Shown here in pieces: positions 22,705 through 31,487 of a stretch of DNA of 50,401 nt. A program made the position numbers and the translations under genes. Positions within the stretch are counted from its first letter, which is position 1; every line of letters begins with the position of its first letter. The notes under the pieces were generated by a model. That model searched no databases. It saw nothing but the letters and a program-made list of their open reading frames with translations, and had not been told where the DNA came from. The DNA is from an uncultured Collinsella sp. (GTDB taxonomy: Bacteria; Actinomycetota; Coriobacteriia; Coriobacteriales; Coriobacteriaceae): the NCBI GenBank assembly GCA_900545075.1, contig UQXT01000002.1, positions 1-50,401 on the forward strand. The letters run 5' to 3'.

Positions 22705-25608
22705 TTAGGCATTCAGCTTGACGATCGGCGCGAAGCCCTTCATTAGCTTTTTGGTCTGGCCGGTCTTTTCGAATTGGACCTCGATCATGTCTCCGGCGAC
22801 CGAGATCACGGTGCCCGTGCCAAAGGTCTTGTGGCTCACGGTATCGCCCGCAGCAAAGTCCTGCGATGCGCTGGCGCGATCGACCTTGCGCTCCACCGTC
22901 GGCGACACCTTGGACGACGGCTTTTTAGCTCGCGGCGCGCCCGAACCAAAGGTCGAGGCAACACGGCCGGCGTCGGGCGAAACCCCGCGATGGCGCTCGG
23001 TGCCATAGGTGCTGCCACCAAAGAAATCGTCGAAGCTCGATCCGCCGCGCGAACCGGAACCGCCGGTCGAGCGCGTATGCGAACCGAACACCTTGCCGCC
23101 ATACATATCCGAGCCCATGCCCGAGCCAAAGGTGCCGTGACGGTCGCCGCGCTTCTCCCAGCCCGTGCCCTCAAAACCAGCAGAACCGATACCGCTAAAC
23201 TCGATATCCTCAAACGGAATCTCGTTGAGGAAGCGAGAGCGCGGGTTGGCAGAGGTCGAGCCGTAGGTGCGACGCGTGGCCGCATAGGTCAGGAACAGGC
23301 GCTTACGGGCACGCGTGATGGCAACGTAGGCCAGGCGACGCTCCTCCTCGAGCTTGCCCGGGTCATCGCTGCCGCCAAAGTCGTGCACGTGCGGGAAGAT
23401 ACCCTCCTCCATGCCGGCCACGAACACCGCCGGGAACTCCAGGCCCTTGGCGGAGTGGATGGTCATCATGGTAATGGCATGCGTCTCGCCGGCCAGGGAA
23501 TCCAAGTCGGAGCGCAGGGCCAGCCACTCCATGAGTGCCGGCAGCGCCTTACAGGTGAGCGGACCGTAGGTGCGCTCAATCTCGTCGGCATGCACGGCAC
23601 CCGCCGGCATCTCCGTCGGCGCGGCATACGCGTTGCCCGCGATGGCGGCGGCCAGGGCATCCTGCGGCGACAACGCTGGAGCGGCCAGGCTATCGAGCGG
23701 ATTGGCGCCCGCGGCGTCACGGGCGCCGACAAGCGCCTCAAACGAGGATGCCGGGGCGGACGGCCCCGGCTCGGGCGCAGGAGCGCTCACCACGACGGGC
23801 TCGGGCTCGGCGCCGGCAGGCACGTCGGCAACACCGGCTGCGCGCAGCTCTTCTAAGCTCTCGAGCGTACCCTCGATATCCTCGTGCGTCTCCTCAAATT
23901 CGGCGGCGACGCCCAGGAATTCCTGAATGTTCTCGGCACGGCTCTCGGACTCCATGGTGCCCTCGGCGCGGAAAGCCTGCAGCAGGCCCGTCTTATCGAC
24001 AATCATCTCGACGACGTCCTTGAGCTCGCCGTCCATGCGGCGACCCTCGCGCACTAGCGAGACAAAGCTCGACAGGCCATTGCGCACCTTGGCGCTAAAC
24101 ATGCCGGTCTCGGCGCACGCGATCTCGCAAGCTTGGAAGAACGAGCAGCGGTTGTCGCGCGCCAGTTGCTCGATCTTTTGGATCGAGGTGGAACCAATGC
24201 CGCGGCGCGGCGTGTTGATGACGCGCTTGACGCTCATCTCGTCGGCCGGGTTCACGATCATCTTGAGGTAGGCCATGACGTCGCGGATCTCGGCACGGTC
24301 GAAGAATCGCGTGCCGCCCACGATCTTGTAGGGCACGCCCGCGCGCAGGAACATATCTTCGAGAATACGCGACTGGGCGTTGGTGCGGTAGAACACGGCG
24401 ATATCGTCGTAGCTCGTACCCTTGGCATGCAGTTTTTCGATCTCGCCGGCAATCCAGCGGCCCTCATCGCGCTCGTCGCTTGCCTGGAAAGCCTGAATCT
24501 TCTCGCCATCGCCCTCGGCCGTAAACAGGCGCTTGTCCTTGCGCTGAGAGTTGTGGCGCACCACGGCGTTGGCGGCGCTCAGGATATGGCCCGTAGAGCG
24601 GTAGTTCTGCTCGAGCTTGACCGTCTTGCAGTTTTTAAAGTCCTTCTCAAAGTCCAGGATGTTGGTGATGTCGGCGCCGCGCCAGCTATAAATGGACTGG
24701 TCATCGTCGCCTACGACCATGAGGTTTTGGTACTTGGCGGCCAGCAGGTTAGCGATTTCGTACTGGACGTGGTTGGTGTCCTGATACTCGTCGACGCTAA
24801 TGTAGCGGAAGCGTTCCTGGTACTTGTCGAGCACCTCGGGGCGGGTGCGCAGCAGCTCGAGCGCGCGCACGAGCAGGTCGTCAAAGTCCATCGCATTGGC
24901 AGCGCGCAGGCGGCGCTCCAGCTCCAAGTAGACCTGTGCGGCCTTTTTATCGTTGGGGCTATCGGCGGACTTGAGCATGTCCTCGGGGCCGATCATGGCG
25001 TTTTTGGCCGAGCTGATCTTGCTGCGGATCATGTTGATGGGGAACTGCTTTTGCTCGATGCCGAGTGCCTGCATAATGTCGCGCACCATGCGCTTTGAGT
25101 CATCGTCGTCGTAGATGGTGAACTGACCGGTGTAGCCCAGCAGGTCGGCGTCCTCGCGCAGCATGCGCACGCACATGGCATGGAAGGTGCACACCCACAT
25201 ACCGCGGGTGCCGCTGGGGATGAGCGCTGCCAGACGCTCGCGCATCTCAGCCGCGGCCTTGTTGGTAAACGTGATGGCAAGAACCTGCCAAGGCTTAACG
25301 CCCAGATCGCCGAGCATATGTGCGATGCGGAAGGTCAAGACGCGGGTCTTGCCCGAGCCGGCGCCGGCGAGTACCAGCAACGGGCCCTCGGTGGTCAGAA
25401 CCGCCTCACGCTGGGCGGGATTAAGGCTGTCGATGTCGACGAGCGGCTTGGTGGGTTTGGGTGCCGGCGCGAGAGCGTCGTAGATGTCGAGCGGAACGAG
25501 TTCGGGCTCCGGCGCTGCAGGGGCGGTGTATGCATCGAGCGGCACGGGTTCCGGCACGGGCGGCACGGGCGCGGCAGTGTTCTTTTCCCAGGGCAGGGGC
25601 TGGGTCAT
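22705..25608 (-). CDS. pcrA: UvrD/PcrA-type superfamily 1 DNA helicase with an Ala/Pro-rich insertion
   Basis: The 967-aa helicase has Walker A AGAGSGKT (81-88), Walker B DEYQD (273-277), QSIYSWRGA, the QNYRSTG motif and motif VI VAITRARKR. It unwinds DNA in repair and in clearing replication conflicts. Two features lengthen it beyond the usual 720-800. One is a 60-aa N-terminal Pro/Ala leader with a doubled VPLDxY unit. The other is a segment of about 100 residues (590-690), Ala/Pro-rich, inside the helicase core before the TIHSAKGLEFP motif. A Gly/Ser-rich linker leads to a C-terminal tudor-like domain (920-965, GDTVSHKTFGTGTV) as in PcrA, which contacts RNA polymerase. ATG 25608 has GAGGAG upstream. 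Confidence 0.93.
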   Translation of the reverse strand: MTQPLPWEKNTAAPVPPVPEPVPLDAYTAPAAPEPELVPLDIYDALAPAPKPTKPLVDIDSLNPAQREAVLTTEGPLLVLAGAGSGKTRVLTFRIAHMLGDLGVKPWQVLAITFTNKAAAEMRERLAALIPSGTRGMWVCTFHAMCVRMLREDADLLGYTGQFTIYDDDDSKRMVRDIMQALGIEQKQFPINMIRSKISSAKNAMIGPEDMLKSADSPNDKKAAQVYLELERRLRAANAMDFDDLLVRALELLRTRPEVLDKYQERFRYISVDEYQDTNHVQYEIANLLAAKYQNLMVVGDDDQSIYSWRGADITNILDFEKDFKNCKTVKLEQNYRSTGHILSAANAVVRHNSQRKDKRLFTAEGDGEKIQAFQASDERDEGRWIAGEIEKLHAKGTSYDDIAVFYRTNAQSRILEDMFLRAGVPYKIVGGTRFFDRAEIRDVMAYLKMIVNPADEMSVKRVINTPRRGIGSTSIQKIEQLARDNRCSFFQACEIACAETGMFSAKVRNGLSSFVSLVREGRRMDGELKDVVEMIVDKTGLLQAFRAEGTMESESRAENIQEFLGVAAEFEETHEDIEGTLESLEELRAAGVADVPAGAEPEPVVVSAPAPEPGPSAPASSFEALVGARDAAGANPLDSLAAPALSPQDALAAAIAGNAYAAPTEMPAGAVHADEIERTYGPLTCKALPALMEWLALRSDLDSLAGETHAITMMTIHSAKGLEFPAVFVAGMEEGIFPHVHDFGGSDDPGKLEEERRLAYVAITRARKRLFLTYAATRRTYGSTSANPRSRFLNEIPFEDIEFSGIGSAGFEGTGWEKRGDRHGTFGSGMGSDMYGGKVFGSHTRSTGGSGSRGGSSFDDFFGGSTYGTERHRGVSPDAGRVASTFGSGAPRAKKPSSKVSPTVERKVDRASASQDFAAGDTVSHKTFGTGTVISVAGDMIEVQFEKTGQTKKLMKGFAPIVKLNA

Positions 25609-25752
25609 GGGTGACTCCTCATCTGACGGACGGCGCGCCTGCGGGCAGCGCCATAGTTTGAGCCGTACCAGTATACCGAGCCGCGCGGACACCGACGCAA
25701 ATCACACCACGACTCCGTGCGCCACCGTCAGGCCCGCCCCAGCGGATTTGGA

Positions 25753-25813
25753 GCAATGGGGTCAGGTTGGTCTGCACCATGTTGCTGCAAAGTAACCCGG
25801 CCCCAATGCACCA
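25753..25813. repeat. Intergenic repeat, family B, copy 2
   Basis: GCAATGGGGTCAGGTT (25753-25768) is an imperfect inverted match of AACCCGGCCCCAATGC. The stretch 25773-25813 matches 15479-15519 at 35 of 41 positions, including TGCACCATGTTG and GCAAAGTAACC. It lies between pcrA and the uppP terminator. Confidence 0.75.
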
Positions 25814-25880
25814 ATCAGGGAGTCGCCGATGTCATGGCAGCAGCAGCGAGCGGCGGCCAGGGCGAACAAATTGGCATGAA

Positions 25881-25921
25881 AAAGGGGGCGGCATAGACCT
25901 TTTGGTCATGCCACCCCCTTT
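25881..25921 (-). terminator. Intrinsic terminator of uppP
   Basis: A stem of about 17 bp (25881-25899 with 25904-25921; one mismatch and one bulge) has a TTTT loop and is followed on the minus strand by TTTTT. It lies 44 bp past the uppP stop. Confidence 0.8.
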
Positions 25922-25965
25922 GAATGACAAGTTGTCGCCCTGGCCGTCGCGCAGCGTCAACTAAG

Positions 25966-26940
25966 TTAGAGGCCGAGCATCGGCTCCAGGACAAAGAAGT
26001 ACGCGAGCACCACGATGCCCAGGATGATGCGGTAGACGCCGAAGCACTTGAAGTCGTGACGGCGGACAAAGCCCATAAGCCACTTGATGGCAATGAGCGA
26101 CACCACAAAGGCGACGACGCAGCCCACACCCAGGATGGCGATTTCGTTGGTGCCGAACGTGCCGCCCTTAATAAAGTACTTGACCAGCTTGAGCGCACTC
26201 GCACCAAACATGACGGGAATGGCCAGGAAGAACGTGAACTTAGACGCCACCGAGCGCGTGCAGCCCAGTAGCAGGCCGCCGATGATCGTGGAGCCGGAGC
26301 GCGATGTGCCCGGAATCAGCGAAAGCACTTGGAAGCAACCGATACCCAGCGCGGTCTTCCAGCTCAGATCCTCGAGCGTAGTGATGGAGCCAAAGTCCAG
26401 GTTATCGTCATCGTCTGAAGCGGCAGCCGCAGCGGGCGCGGCAAAGTGCGCACCAGCGGGGCGTCCGCCCGCCACCACGGCACGCGAACCAAACGAACCA
26501 GCAAGAGCGGCCTGGTCGCGCTTGTTCGCGCGCCAGTTTTCGATCACGATAAACAGCACGCCGTACACAATGAGCGTCAGCGCCACGACGGGAGCATTAT
26601 AGAAATGCTCCTCCATCCAGTCGTTAAGCGGCAGACCGATCGCCGCGGCGGGAATACAGCCGAGCACAATCTTGCCCCACAGCACCCAGGTGTCGCGACG
26701 ACCCTCCTTGCCTTTGCTGGGAGAAAACGGGTTGAGGTCGTAGAAGAACAGGACGCAGACGGCCAAAATGGCGCCAAGCTGAATCACGACCAGGAACATA
26801 TTCCAGAACGTCTCGCTCACGTTCATCTTGACGAACTCGTCCACCAAGATCATGTGACCGGTCGACGAAACAGGCAGCCATTCGGTAATGCCCTCGACTA
26901 GGCCCATGAAGGCAGATTTTAGAAGCTCGGTGATATTCAA
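25966..26940 (-). CDS. uppP: Undecaprenyl-diphosphate phosphatase (BacA/UppP)
   Basis: The 324-aa membrane enzyme recycles the lipid carrier for peptidoglycan. It has the catalytic (E/Q)xxxE-type region LVEGITEWLPVSSTGH at the N-terminus and the second motif PGTSRSGST in the middle, plus about eight membrane helices. Between the two halves is an extra 45-50 residue loop rich in Ala, Gly and Asp (ending ASDDDDNLDFG), not usual for the family. The start is TTG 26940 with GAGGGGG upstream; the next in-frame Met would remove part of the first helix, and the longer frame to 27189 lacks support. Confidence 0.92.
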   Translation of the reverse strand: MNITELLKSAFMGLVEGITEWLPVSSTGHMILVDEFVKMNVSETFWNMFLVVIQLGAILAVCVLFFYDLNPFSPSKGKEGRRDTWVLWGKIVLGCIPAAAIGLPLNDWMEEHFYNAPVVALTLIVYGVLFIVIENWRANKRDQAALAGSFGSRAVVAGGRPAGAHFAAPAAAAASDDDDNLDFGSITTLEDLSWKTALGIGCFQVLSLIPGTSRSGSTIIGGLLLGCTRSVASKFTFFLAIPVMFGASALKLVKYFIKGGTFGTNEIAILGVGCVVAFVVSLIAIKWLMGFVRRHDFKCFGVYRIILGIVVLAYFFVLEPMLGL

Positions 26941-27187
26941 AGGGACCCCCTCGTTAGACACCCGCCGATATTGTTCTGCGGACGGTGCGGGCGATGTCCC
27001 ATTATCAACCGTTGGCGGCACGCCTGCGCCTACCCTTACCAAAAAACTCGCCCGTTCACAGAATTGCGAGCGGTCAAACCCAAATCCTTGGGTATAACTG
27101 CAACAAGATAAAGTGTCCGGCGGCCACGCATCCGCGCCCGCCCGATGCACGAGCCCCACGCCCGTGCGATAGACCAAGGAGGAAACC

Positions 27188-27625
27188 ATGAACGAGGGCT
27201 ACACCAAGGTATTTGTTTCACTCGACGGTACTGAGCAGCAGGATTTTGTGCTCGCACGCGCCATCAAGGTCGCCGCGAACAACGGCGCCAGGCTGATAAT
27301 CGGCCACGTTATCGATTCCACGGCGCTCGAGAGCGCCGGTTCCTATCCGGTCGATCTGGTCAACGGCCTAGAGGAGGCATTTAAGAACTCCATCGCCAAG
27401 CAGCTCGAAGAGGCCAAGGCCAATCCCGACATTCCCGAGGTCGAGGTCATGATTCGCGCCGGCCGTATTCGCGAGACGCTCAAGGACGAGATGCTCGACG
27501 TGGTCAAGCCCGATCTGGTGCTCTGCGGCGCTCGTGGCCTGTCCTCGATCAAGTATGCGCTCCTGGGTTCGATTTCGACGTTCCTGCTGCGCAACACCGA
27601 CTGCGACATCTTGGTCGTGAAGTAG
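27188..27625 (+). CDS. Universal stress protein (UspA family)
   Basis: The 145-aa single-domain protein carries the ATP-binding signature G-x2-G-x9-G-S (G114, G117, G127, S128 in GARGLSSIKYALLGS). It is thus of the ATP-binding MJ0577-like type. The start has AAGGAGG in front. Such proteins bind nucleotides under stress or stationary phase; a precise role cannot be given. It is a single gene ended by a long hairpin. Confidence 0.92.
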   Translation: MNEGYTKVFVSLDGTEQQDFVLARAIKVAANNGARLIIGHVIDSTALESAGSYPVDLVNGLEEAFKNSIAKQLEEAKANPDIPEVEVMIRAGRIRETLKDEMLDVVKPDLVLCGARGLSSIKYALLGSISTFLLRNTDCDILVVK

Positions 27626-27638
27626 GCTCCTTCCTGCC

Positions 27639-27729
27639 GGCGCAAGGTCTGCGGGGTTATCACGCCGACGTCCTCGCCGCTTCGCGGCTGCGGGATGTCG
27701 GCTTTGATAACCCCTCCCGGCCTTGCGCC
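27639..27729. terminator. Long nested stem-loop after uspA
   Basis: Nested arms pair perfectly: GGCGCAAGG (27639-27647) with 27721-27729, GGGGTTATCA (27653-27662) with 27705-27714, and an inner GCCGC-TTCG-GCGGC hairpin. The UUCG loop makes it very stable. No long T-run follows. It starts 13 bp past the uspA stop. Confidence 0.6.
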
Positions 27730-27822
27730 TTCGTCACCGTACTTCAGCAAGTTACCTGAATAGAGGAATGGCGTGCCGCCCCGTTTGGGGCGGCATGTTT
27801 TGTTTGGGGCGGCACGTTTTTG

Positions 27823-29115
27823 TTATAAGGCGATCCTGCTTAGACGAGCTTGCACTTCTGGAATGATCTTCTCGAACATTACCTCCGCCTCGGGAAAACC
27901 CTCTTCTTTGAGACCGCGCGCCGCGTCTCTTAGCGCGTCTGGAACCTCATTGCAGGTATCAGCAATCATTCCGGCGACAATTCCCCCGGGCAAACCCGCC
28001 TCAATCATTTGGCTCATCACCGACCCACGCGTTACGTCGTCAATCTTGCGGCTCCCACCAAACGAGACGCCCATCTCACGAACGAGACTGGGGTAAACCG
28101 TTGTGCACAGCACGTCATAGAGCGGCGCCAACCTCACCTGCTTCCAACTTTCGTCCCATACGAGCGACCAGTTCTTTAGATGGTTATCGCAGTTACCTAC
28201 GGCATAGTCGAACAGCTGGTTATAGCCGACAAGGAACCTGTCCTCCATTTGATTCGTCGACGCCCTTCGCACCGCATCGACGATAAGCCCCAGGTAATTG
28301 ACGCCCGTCGGCTCATATTTAAGCTCACGCGAGATACCCTTGGCCTGACAAACATCTTCCTGGTGCAAACGGTACGGAATTGGCAATCCGTCAACCGAGC
28401 GTCCAGCATCAGGCGTTACTCGGTCAAATCGCTTCACGGCGATAATTGGCTCGGCATCCTCAACTCGGACAAGAAAACACTCTTCGGCCGATAGGTCCAT
28501 CAGAGAGGCGGCTCTCACGCACATCGCTTCGCACACCGTCTCACCCGGAAACGTTTTCGATCCCGCCTTGAGAATGTGCGTGGATGGGGCCGCTCCATGA
28601 GGCAGGTACCATCCGCCACATGGGTCATCGCCCGTATAGTAGAGACCGACCTTCGCCTGAGCACCTGCAAGGGAGATTCGACTCTCTAGCGCTAAATCAA
28701 AAGCAACCTCCGCCGGCGCGTATGCCAGCCCGCTTAGCTGTTCCTCACCTATCTCTTCATAGCCCATTTCGAGACTGTCGGCCGAAGGCTCTCGCGTCAA
28801 AACCAGAGCGCCGACAGGTTCATCGCGGACTAAATCGAGCACCTTGAAGTAATCTCCGCGTTCCGCTCGCGCCCTTTTCTCAAGGTCCCTGTTGAGCTGC
28901 CCCTCCGGAATGATGCCAGAGAAAAAGGAGCCTGTTGCGTCCGGACTAAATGTCTCGGCCGACAACGGCAGCGAGATCGAAATCGGCGCCGCATCACCGC
29001 TCTCGAGATATTTGGGGCTATAGGTGAATGCCGGAAACCCCGCATGTTCCTCCAATATGCCAACCAGCTGGTAAGACCCATTAAACTCACGGTGAACGAA
29101 CAGCGTGCCATCCAT
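27823..29115 (-). CDS. hipA: HipA-like serine/threonine kinase toxin
   Basis: The 430-aa protein matches full-length HipA. It has the N-terminal HipA domain (PISISLPL), SLAGAQAK, ILKAGSKTFPGE, the VKRFDR strand, HQEDVCQA, and the kinase core CDNHLKNWS with catalytic D310 and N315. D334 lies in LAPLYDV. These sit at nearly the same positions as D309 and D332 in E. coli HipA, so the kinase looks active. HipA phosphorylates aminoacyl-tRNA synthetases such as GltX and causes dormancy. The gene overlaps the hipB stop by one base (TAATG). Confidence 0.93.
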   Translation of the reverse strand: MDGTLFVHREFNGSYQLVGILEEHAGFPAFTYSPKYLESGDAAPISISLPLSAETFSPDATGSFFSGIIPEGQLNRDLEKRARAERGDYFKVLDLVRDEPVGALVLTREPSADSLEMGYEEIGEEQLSGLAYAPAEVAFDLALESRISLAGAQAKVGLYYTGDDPCGGWYLPHGAAPSTHILKAGSKTFPGETVCEAMCVRAASLMDLSAEECFLVRVEDAEPIIAVKRFDRVTPDAGRSVDGLPIPYRLHQEDVCQAKGISRELKYEPTGVNYLGLIVDAVRRASTNQMEDRFLVGYNQLFDYAVGNCDNHLKNWSLVWDESWKQVRLAPLYDVLCTTVYPSLVREMGVSFGGSRKIDDVTRGSVMSQMIEAGLPGGIVAGMIADTCNEVPDALRDAARGLKEEGFPEAEVMFEKIIPEVQARLSRIAL

Positions 29116-29405
29116 TACTTCCCCCTCACCTTCAGAATAAAATCAATATCCACGATGGAGGCGTAATCGAAAATGACACCAATTTCGACCGTTGTCCGCC
29201 CCCGTTCGATATCACCAATCACACGAAGGCTGCGACCCGTCATAGTCGCGACGTCACGTTGAGTCAAACCGAGCTCACGCCTTCTGAGCCTAAGGGCCTT
29301 CCCTATCTCGGCGGGATCGAAAACCGTGCGCTCCGAGAAAGCGACTTCCGACGGTTTGAGCTTGATGCGCCCATCCAGCTTTTTAATCGTAGTCACCGTT
29401 CTCAT
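29115..29405 (-). CDS. hipB: HipB-like XRE-family antitoxin and autorepressor
   Basis: The 96-aa protein has a helix-turn-helix at about residues 38-85 (LRLRRRELGLTQRDVATMTG, then GDIERGRTT). Around 35 residues precede the HTH, which is more than in E. coli HipB. HipB neutralises HipA and represses the operon through operator pairs. ATG 29405 has GGAGG 5 nt upstream; a longer frame to 29465 crosses the operators. Three candidate operators lie at 29420-29515. Confidence 0.9.
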   Translation of the reverse strand: MRTVTTIKKLDGRIKLKPSEVAFSERTVFDPAEIGKALRLRRRELGLTQRDVATMTGRSLRVIGDIERGRTTVEIGVIFDYASIVDIDFILKVRGK

Positions 29406-29419
29406 GACGCCTCCAGCTA

Positions 29420-29515
29420 TATTCCTGTCCGTGAACATAGTATAAAACTGTAGCACTATGTTCATGTACGGGAATATAGTGTTGACTACATTAGCAATGT
29501 TCCCGTTCAGGAATA
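29420..29515. promoter_or_regulatory. Three operator-like repeats and a -10 box upstream of hipBA
   Basis: Three 20-bp sites share TATGTTC-N7-GGAATA: 29420-29439 (inverted), 29457-29476 and 29496-29515 (direct). On the minus strand a -10 box TATACT (29439-29444) overlaps the edge of the first site. This fits autorepression by HipB dimers. The half-site spacing resembles the known HipB palindrome type but differs in sequence. Confidence 0.75.
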
Positions 29516-29582
29516 TAGCTGCCGAAAAGCCTGATTTCTTCTTAAATGGGAAGATCCTGAACGGCTACGCCATACGACCCGA

Positions 29583-30626
29583 CTACTCAAAGTATTGGAA
29601 CTTGTTGGTCGAGAAGGCGAATGTTACGACGAAGCCTTCGCCGGAGTCGGATGCCGCGGTGACGTCGATGCCCATCTTGGAGCACAGGCGTGCCACCAGA
29701 TAGAGGCCGATGCCCGTTGCGCGCTTGGTGGTGCGGCCGTTGTCGCCGGTAAAGCCCTTCTCGAACACGCGTGGCAGGTCTGCCGCACTCACGCCGCAGC
29801 CGTTATCGGCAACAGTGAGCTCAATGCGCTCGCTCGCCAGACCCTCGTCCAGCAACGCACCCGAAAACACGATCTTCGCGCCGTCCTCGCACGCGTATTT
29901 AATGCTGTTCTGGATGAGCTGCCCCAAGATAAACTCGAGCCACTTCTCGTCGGTAAAGACCTCAAAGTCGAGGTTCTCGCACACCGGCGCCACGTGCGCC
30001 GCAATGAGCTCGCGCGCGTTGGCTTTAATCGCACCTGTCACCAGGGCCTTGAGGCTCCAACGCCGAATCAGGTAATCGCGCTCCACAACCTCCGAGCGCG
30101 CATAGTAGAGCGCCTGGTCGATATAGCGCTCCACGCGAGCCAGCTCGCGGCCCAGGTCATCCACACGCGACAGGTCGTCTTCGCTGCCGTCCAGGTTTTC
30201 CAAAATCAGATGAGCTGCCGCCAAGGGCAGCTTGGCCTCGTGGACCCAGCTCTCGATATAGTCGCGATAGTCATCGGTCTGACGCCGGCCTTCGGCAACC
30301 TCGTCGCAAGCGGCTTTGCCCACCCGGCGCAAGACCTCGTACTCGAGCTCGCCCTCGGCATAGGTCGGGCATTGCACCATCTCCTGCACCCATGCGGGAC
30401 TCTCGAGCTCCTCTGCCGCACGCTCCAGCTGGCGCAGAAAACGGCGACGGCGCGCGTATTCGATCACGATGCCGAGCATACCAAAGATAAAGGACACGCC
30501 GACCGCCACGACCACGATGGATGTCGAAGCACCGGCGACCGTCAGCACAAAGCAGCTCAGCAGCACGCCGCACGTCCACACGGCGACGGGAAGCAGCGCA
30601 TCTTTAAAGAACTTGCCAAACGACAT
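29583..30626 (-). CDS. BceS-type intramembrane-sensing histidine kinase
   Basis: The 347-aa kinase has two close N-terminal transmembrane helices (about 12-32 and 36-56) with almost no extracellular loop. This is the hallmark of peptide-antibiotic sensors that listen to a BceAB-type transporter. The phospho-acceptor H129 is in ESWVHEAKLPLAA. The ATPase domain shows the N box (LGQLIQNSIKYA), DNGCGV, and TGIGLYLV. It is 9 bp downstream of its response regulator gene. No BceAB transporter genes are nearby. Confidence 0.9.
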   Translation of the reverse strand: MSFGKFFKDALLPVAVWTCGVLLSCFVLTVAGASTSIVVVAVGVSFIFGMLGIVIEYARRRRFLRQLERAAEELESPAWVQEMVQCPTYAEGELEYEVLRRVGKAACDEVAEGRRQTDDYRDYIESWVHEAKLPLAAAHLILENLDGSEDDLSRVDDLGRELARVERYIDQALYYARSEVVERDYLIRRWSLKALVTGAIKANARELIAAHVAPVCENLDFEVFTDEKWLEFILGQLIQNSIKYACEDGAKIVFSGALLDEGLASERIELTVADNGCGVSAADLPRVFEKGFTGDNGRTTKRATGIGLYLVARLCSKMGIDVTAASDSGEGFVVTFAFSTNKFQYFE

Positions 30627-30635
30627 AGCCGGCCC

Positions 30636-31307
30636 CTAGACCGAATAGCCTTGGCCGCGATGCGTGGTCAAATACCCCTTGATGCCGATTTTTTCGAGCG
30701 TGGTGCGCAGGCGGTTGATGTTGACGGTGAGCGTATTGTCGTCCACGAAGGCGTCGGAGTCCCACAGATCCTGCATGATAGCCGATCGCGAAACGATCTT
30801 GCCCGCGCGGCTCAGAAGCAGCGAGAGGATACGCAGCTCGTTTTTGGTGAGCTCGGTGCTGGTGCCGGTTGCCGTGTTGGTGACCATGGAGCGGGCGAGG
30901 TCGAGCTCCAATCCCTTATGGACGAGCGTGCTGCGCTCGCCTGCCGCCGCGGTGCGACGCAGCAGTGCGTTGATGCGCGCCACAAGCACGCGCGCGCTGT
31001 AGGGCTTGGGAACAAAGTCATCCGCGCCGAGCGTCATGGCCATAACCTCGTCGATCTCGGTCGTGCGCGAGGTGAGGACGATGATGGGAACCTCGGATTC
31101 GCGGCGAACCTCGTGGCAGATATGCTGGCCGTCCTTGACGGGGAGCGTGAGGTCGAGCAGCACCAGGTCGGGCGCGGCGGCGAGAATATCGCGCGAGACA
31201 TGCTCGAACGATTCGCAGGCCTCGACCTCAAAACCCGCACGGGCCAGGATGTCGGCAAGCTCACGACGAATGGGCTCGTCGTCCTCAACGATATAGATCA
31301 GCGCCAT
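30636..31307 (-). CDS. OmpR-family response regulator (BceR-like)
   Basis: The 223-aa regulator has a receiver domain with acidic pocket EDD (8-10), phospho-acceptor D52 in LVLLDLTLP and Lys in the conserved FVPKPYS. It has a C-terminal winged helix with FVDDNTLTVNINRLR. It pairs with the downstream kinase as a two-component system, probably for envelope or antimicrobial-peptide stress. Likely targets cannot be read from this window. Confidence 0.92.
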   Translation of the reverse strand: MALIYIVEDDEPIRRELADILARAGFEVEACESFEHVSRDILAAAPDLVLLDLTLPVKDGQHICHEVRRESEVPIIVLTSRTTEIDEVMAMTLGADDFVPKPYSARVLVARINALLRRTAAAGERSTLVHKGLELDLARSMVTNTATGTSTELTKNELRILSLLLSRAGKIVSRSAIMQDLWDSDAFVDDNTLTVNINRLRTTLEKIGIKGYLTTHRGQGYSV

Positions 31308-31450
31308 TGATTCCGCTCCCCTCTTGGTTGTCTTGTCCCATTATGACCGCAAAGCTGCAGGTACGCGCCTCGCGCGGCACCAAGGTGACAGAACTGTTCG
31401 CGAGCGGGGGCGTTTCGTCCGCCCCGCACTCGCAGCGGTGGCGGAGACCA

Positions 31451-31487
31451 AAATGATTCTTTAATCCCCGTCCCAGAAAAATCATTT
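31451..31487. repeat. Short palindromic repeat with a GGGACGGGG core
   Basis: AAATGATT (31451-31458) is inverted at 31480-31487 around a 21-nt centre which on the minus strand contains CTGGGACGGGGATTAA. The right arm overlaps the stop codon of the neighbouring unknown gene. It shares the GGGAC core with the other intergenic repeats here. Confidence 0.5.
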
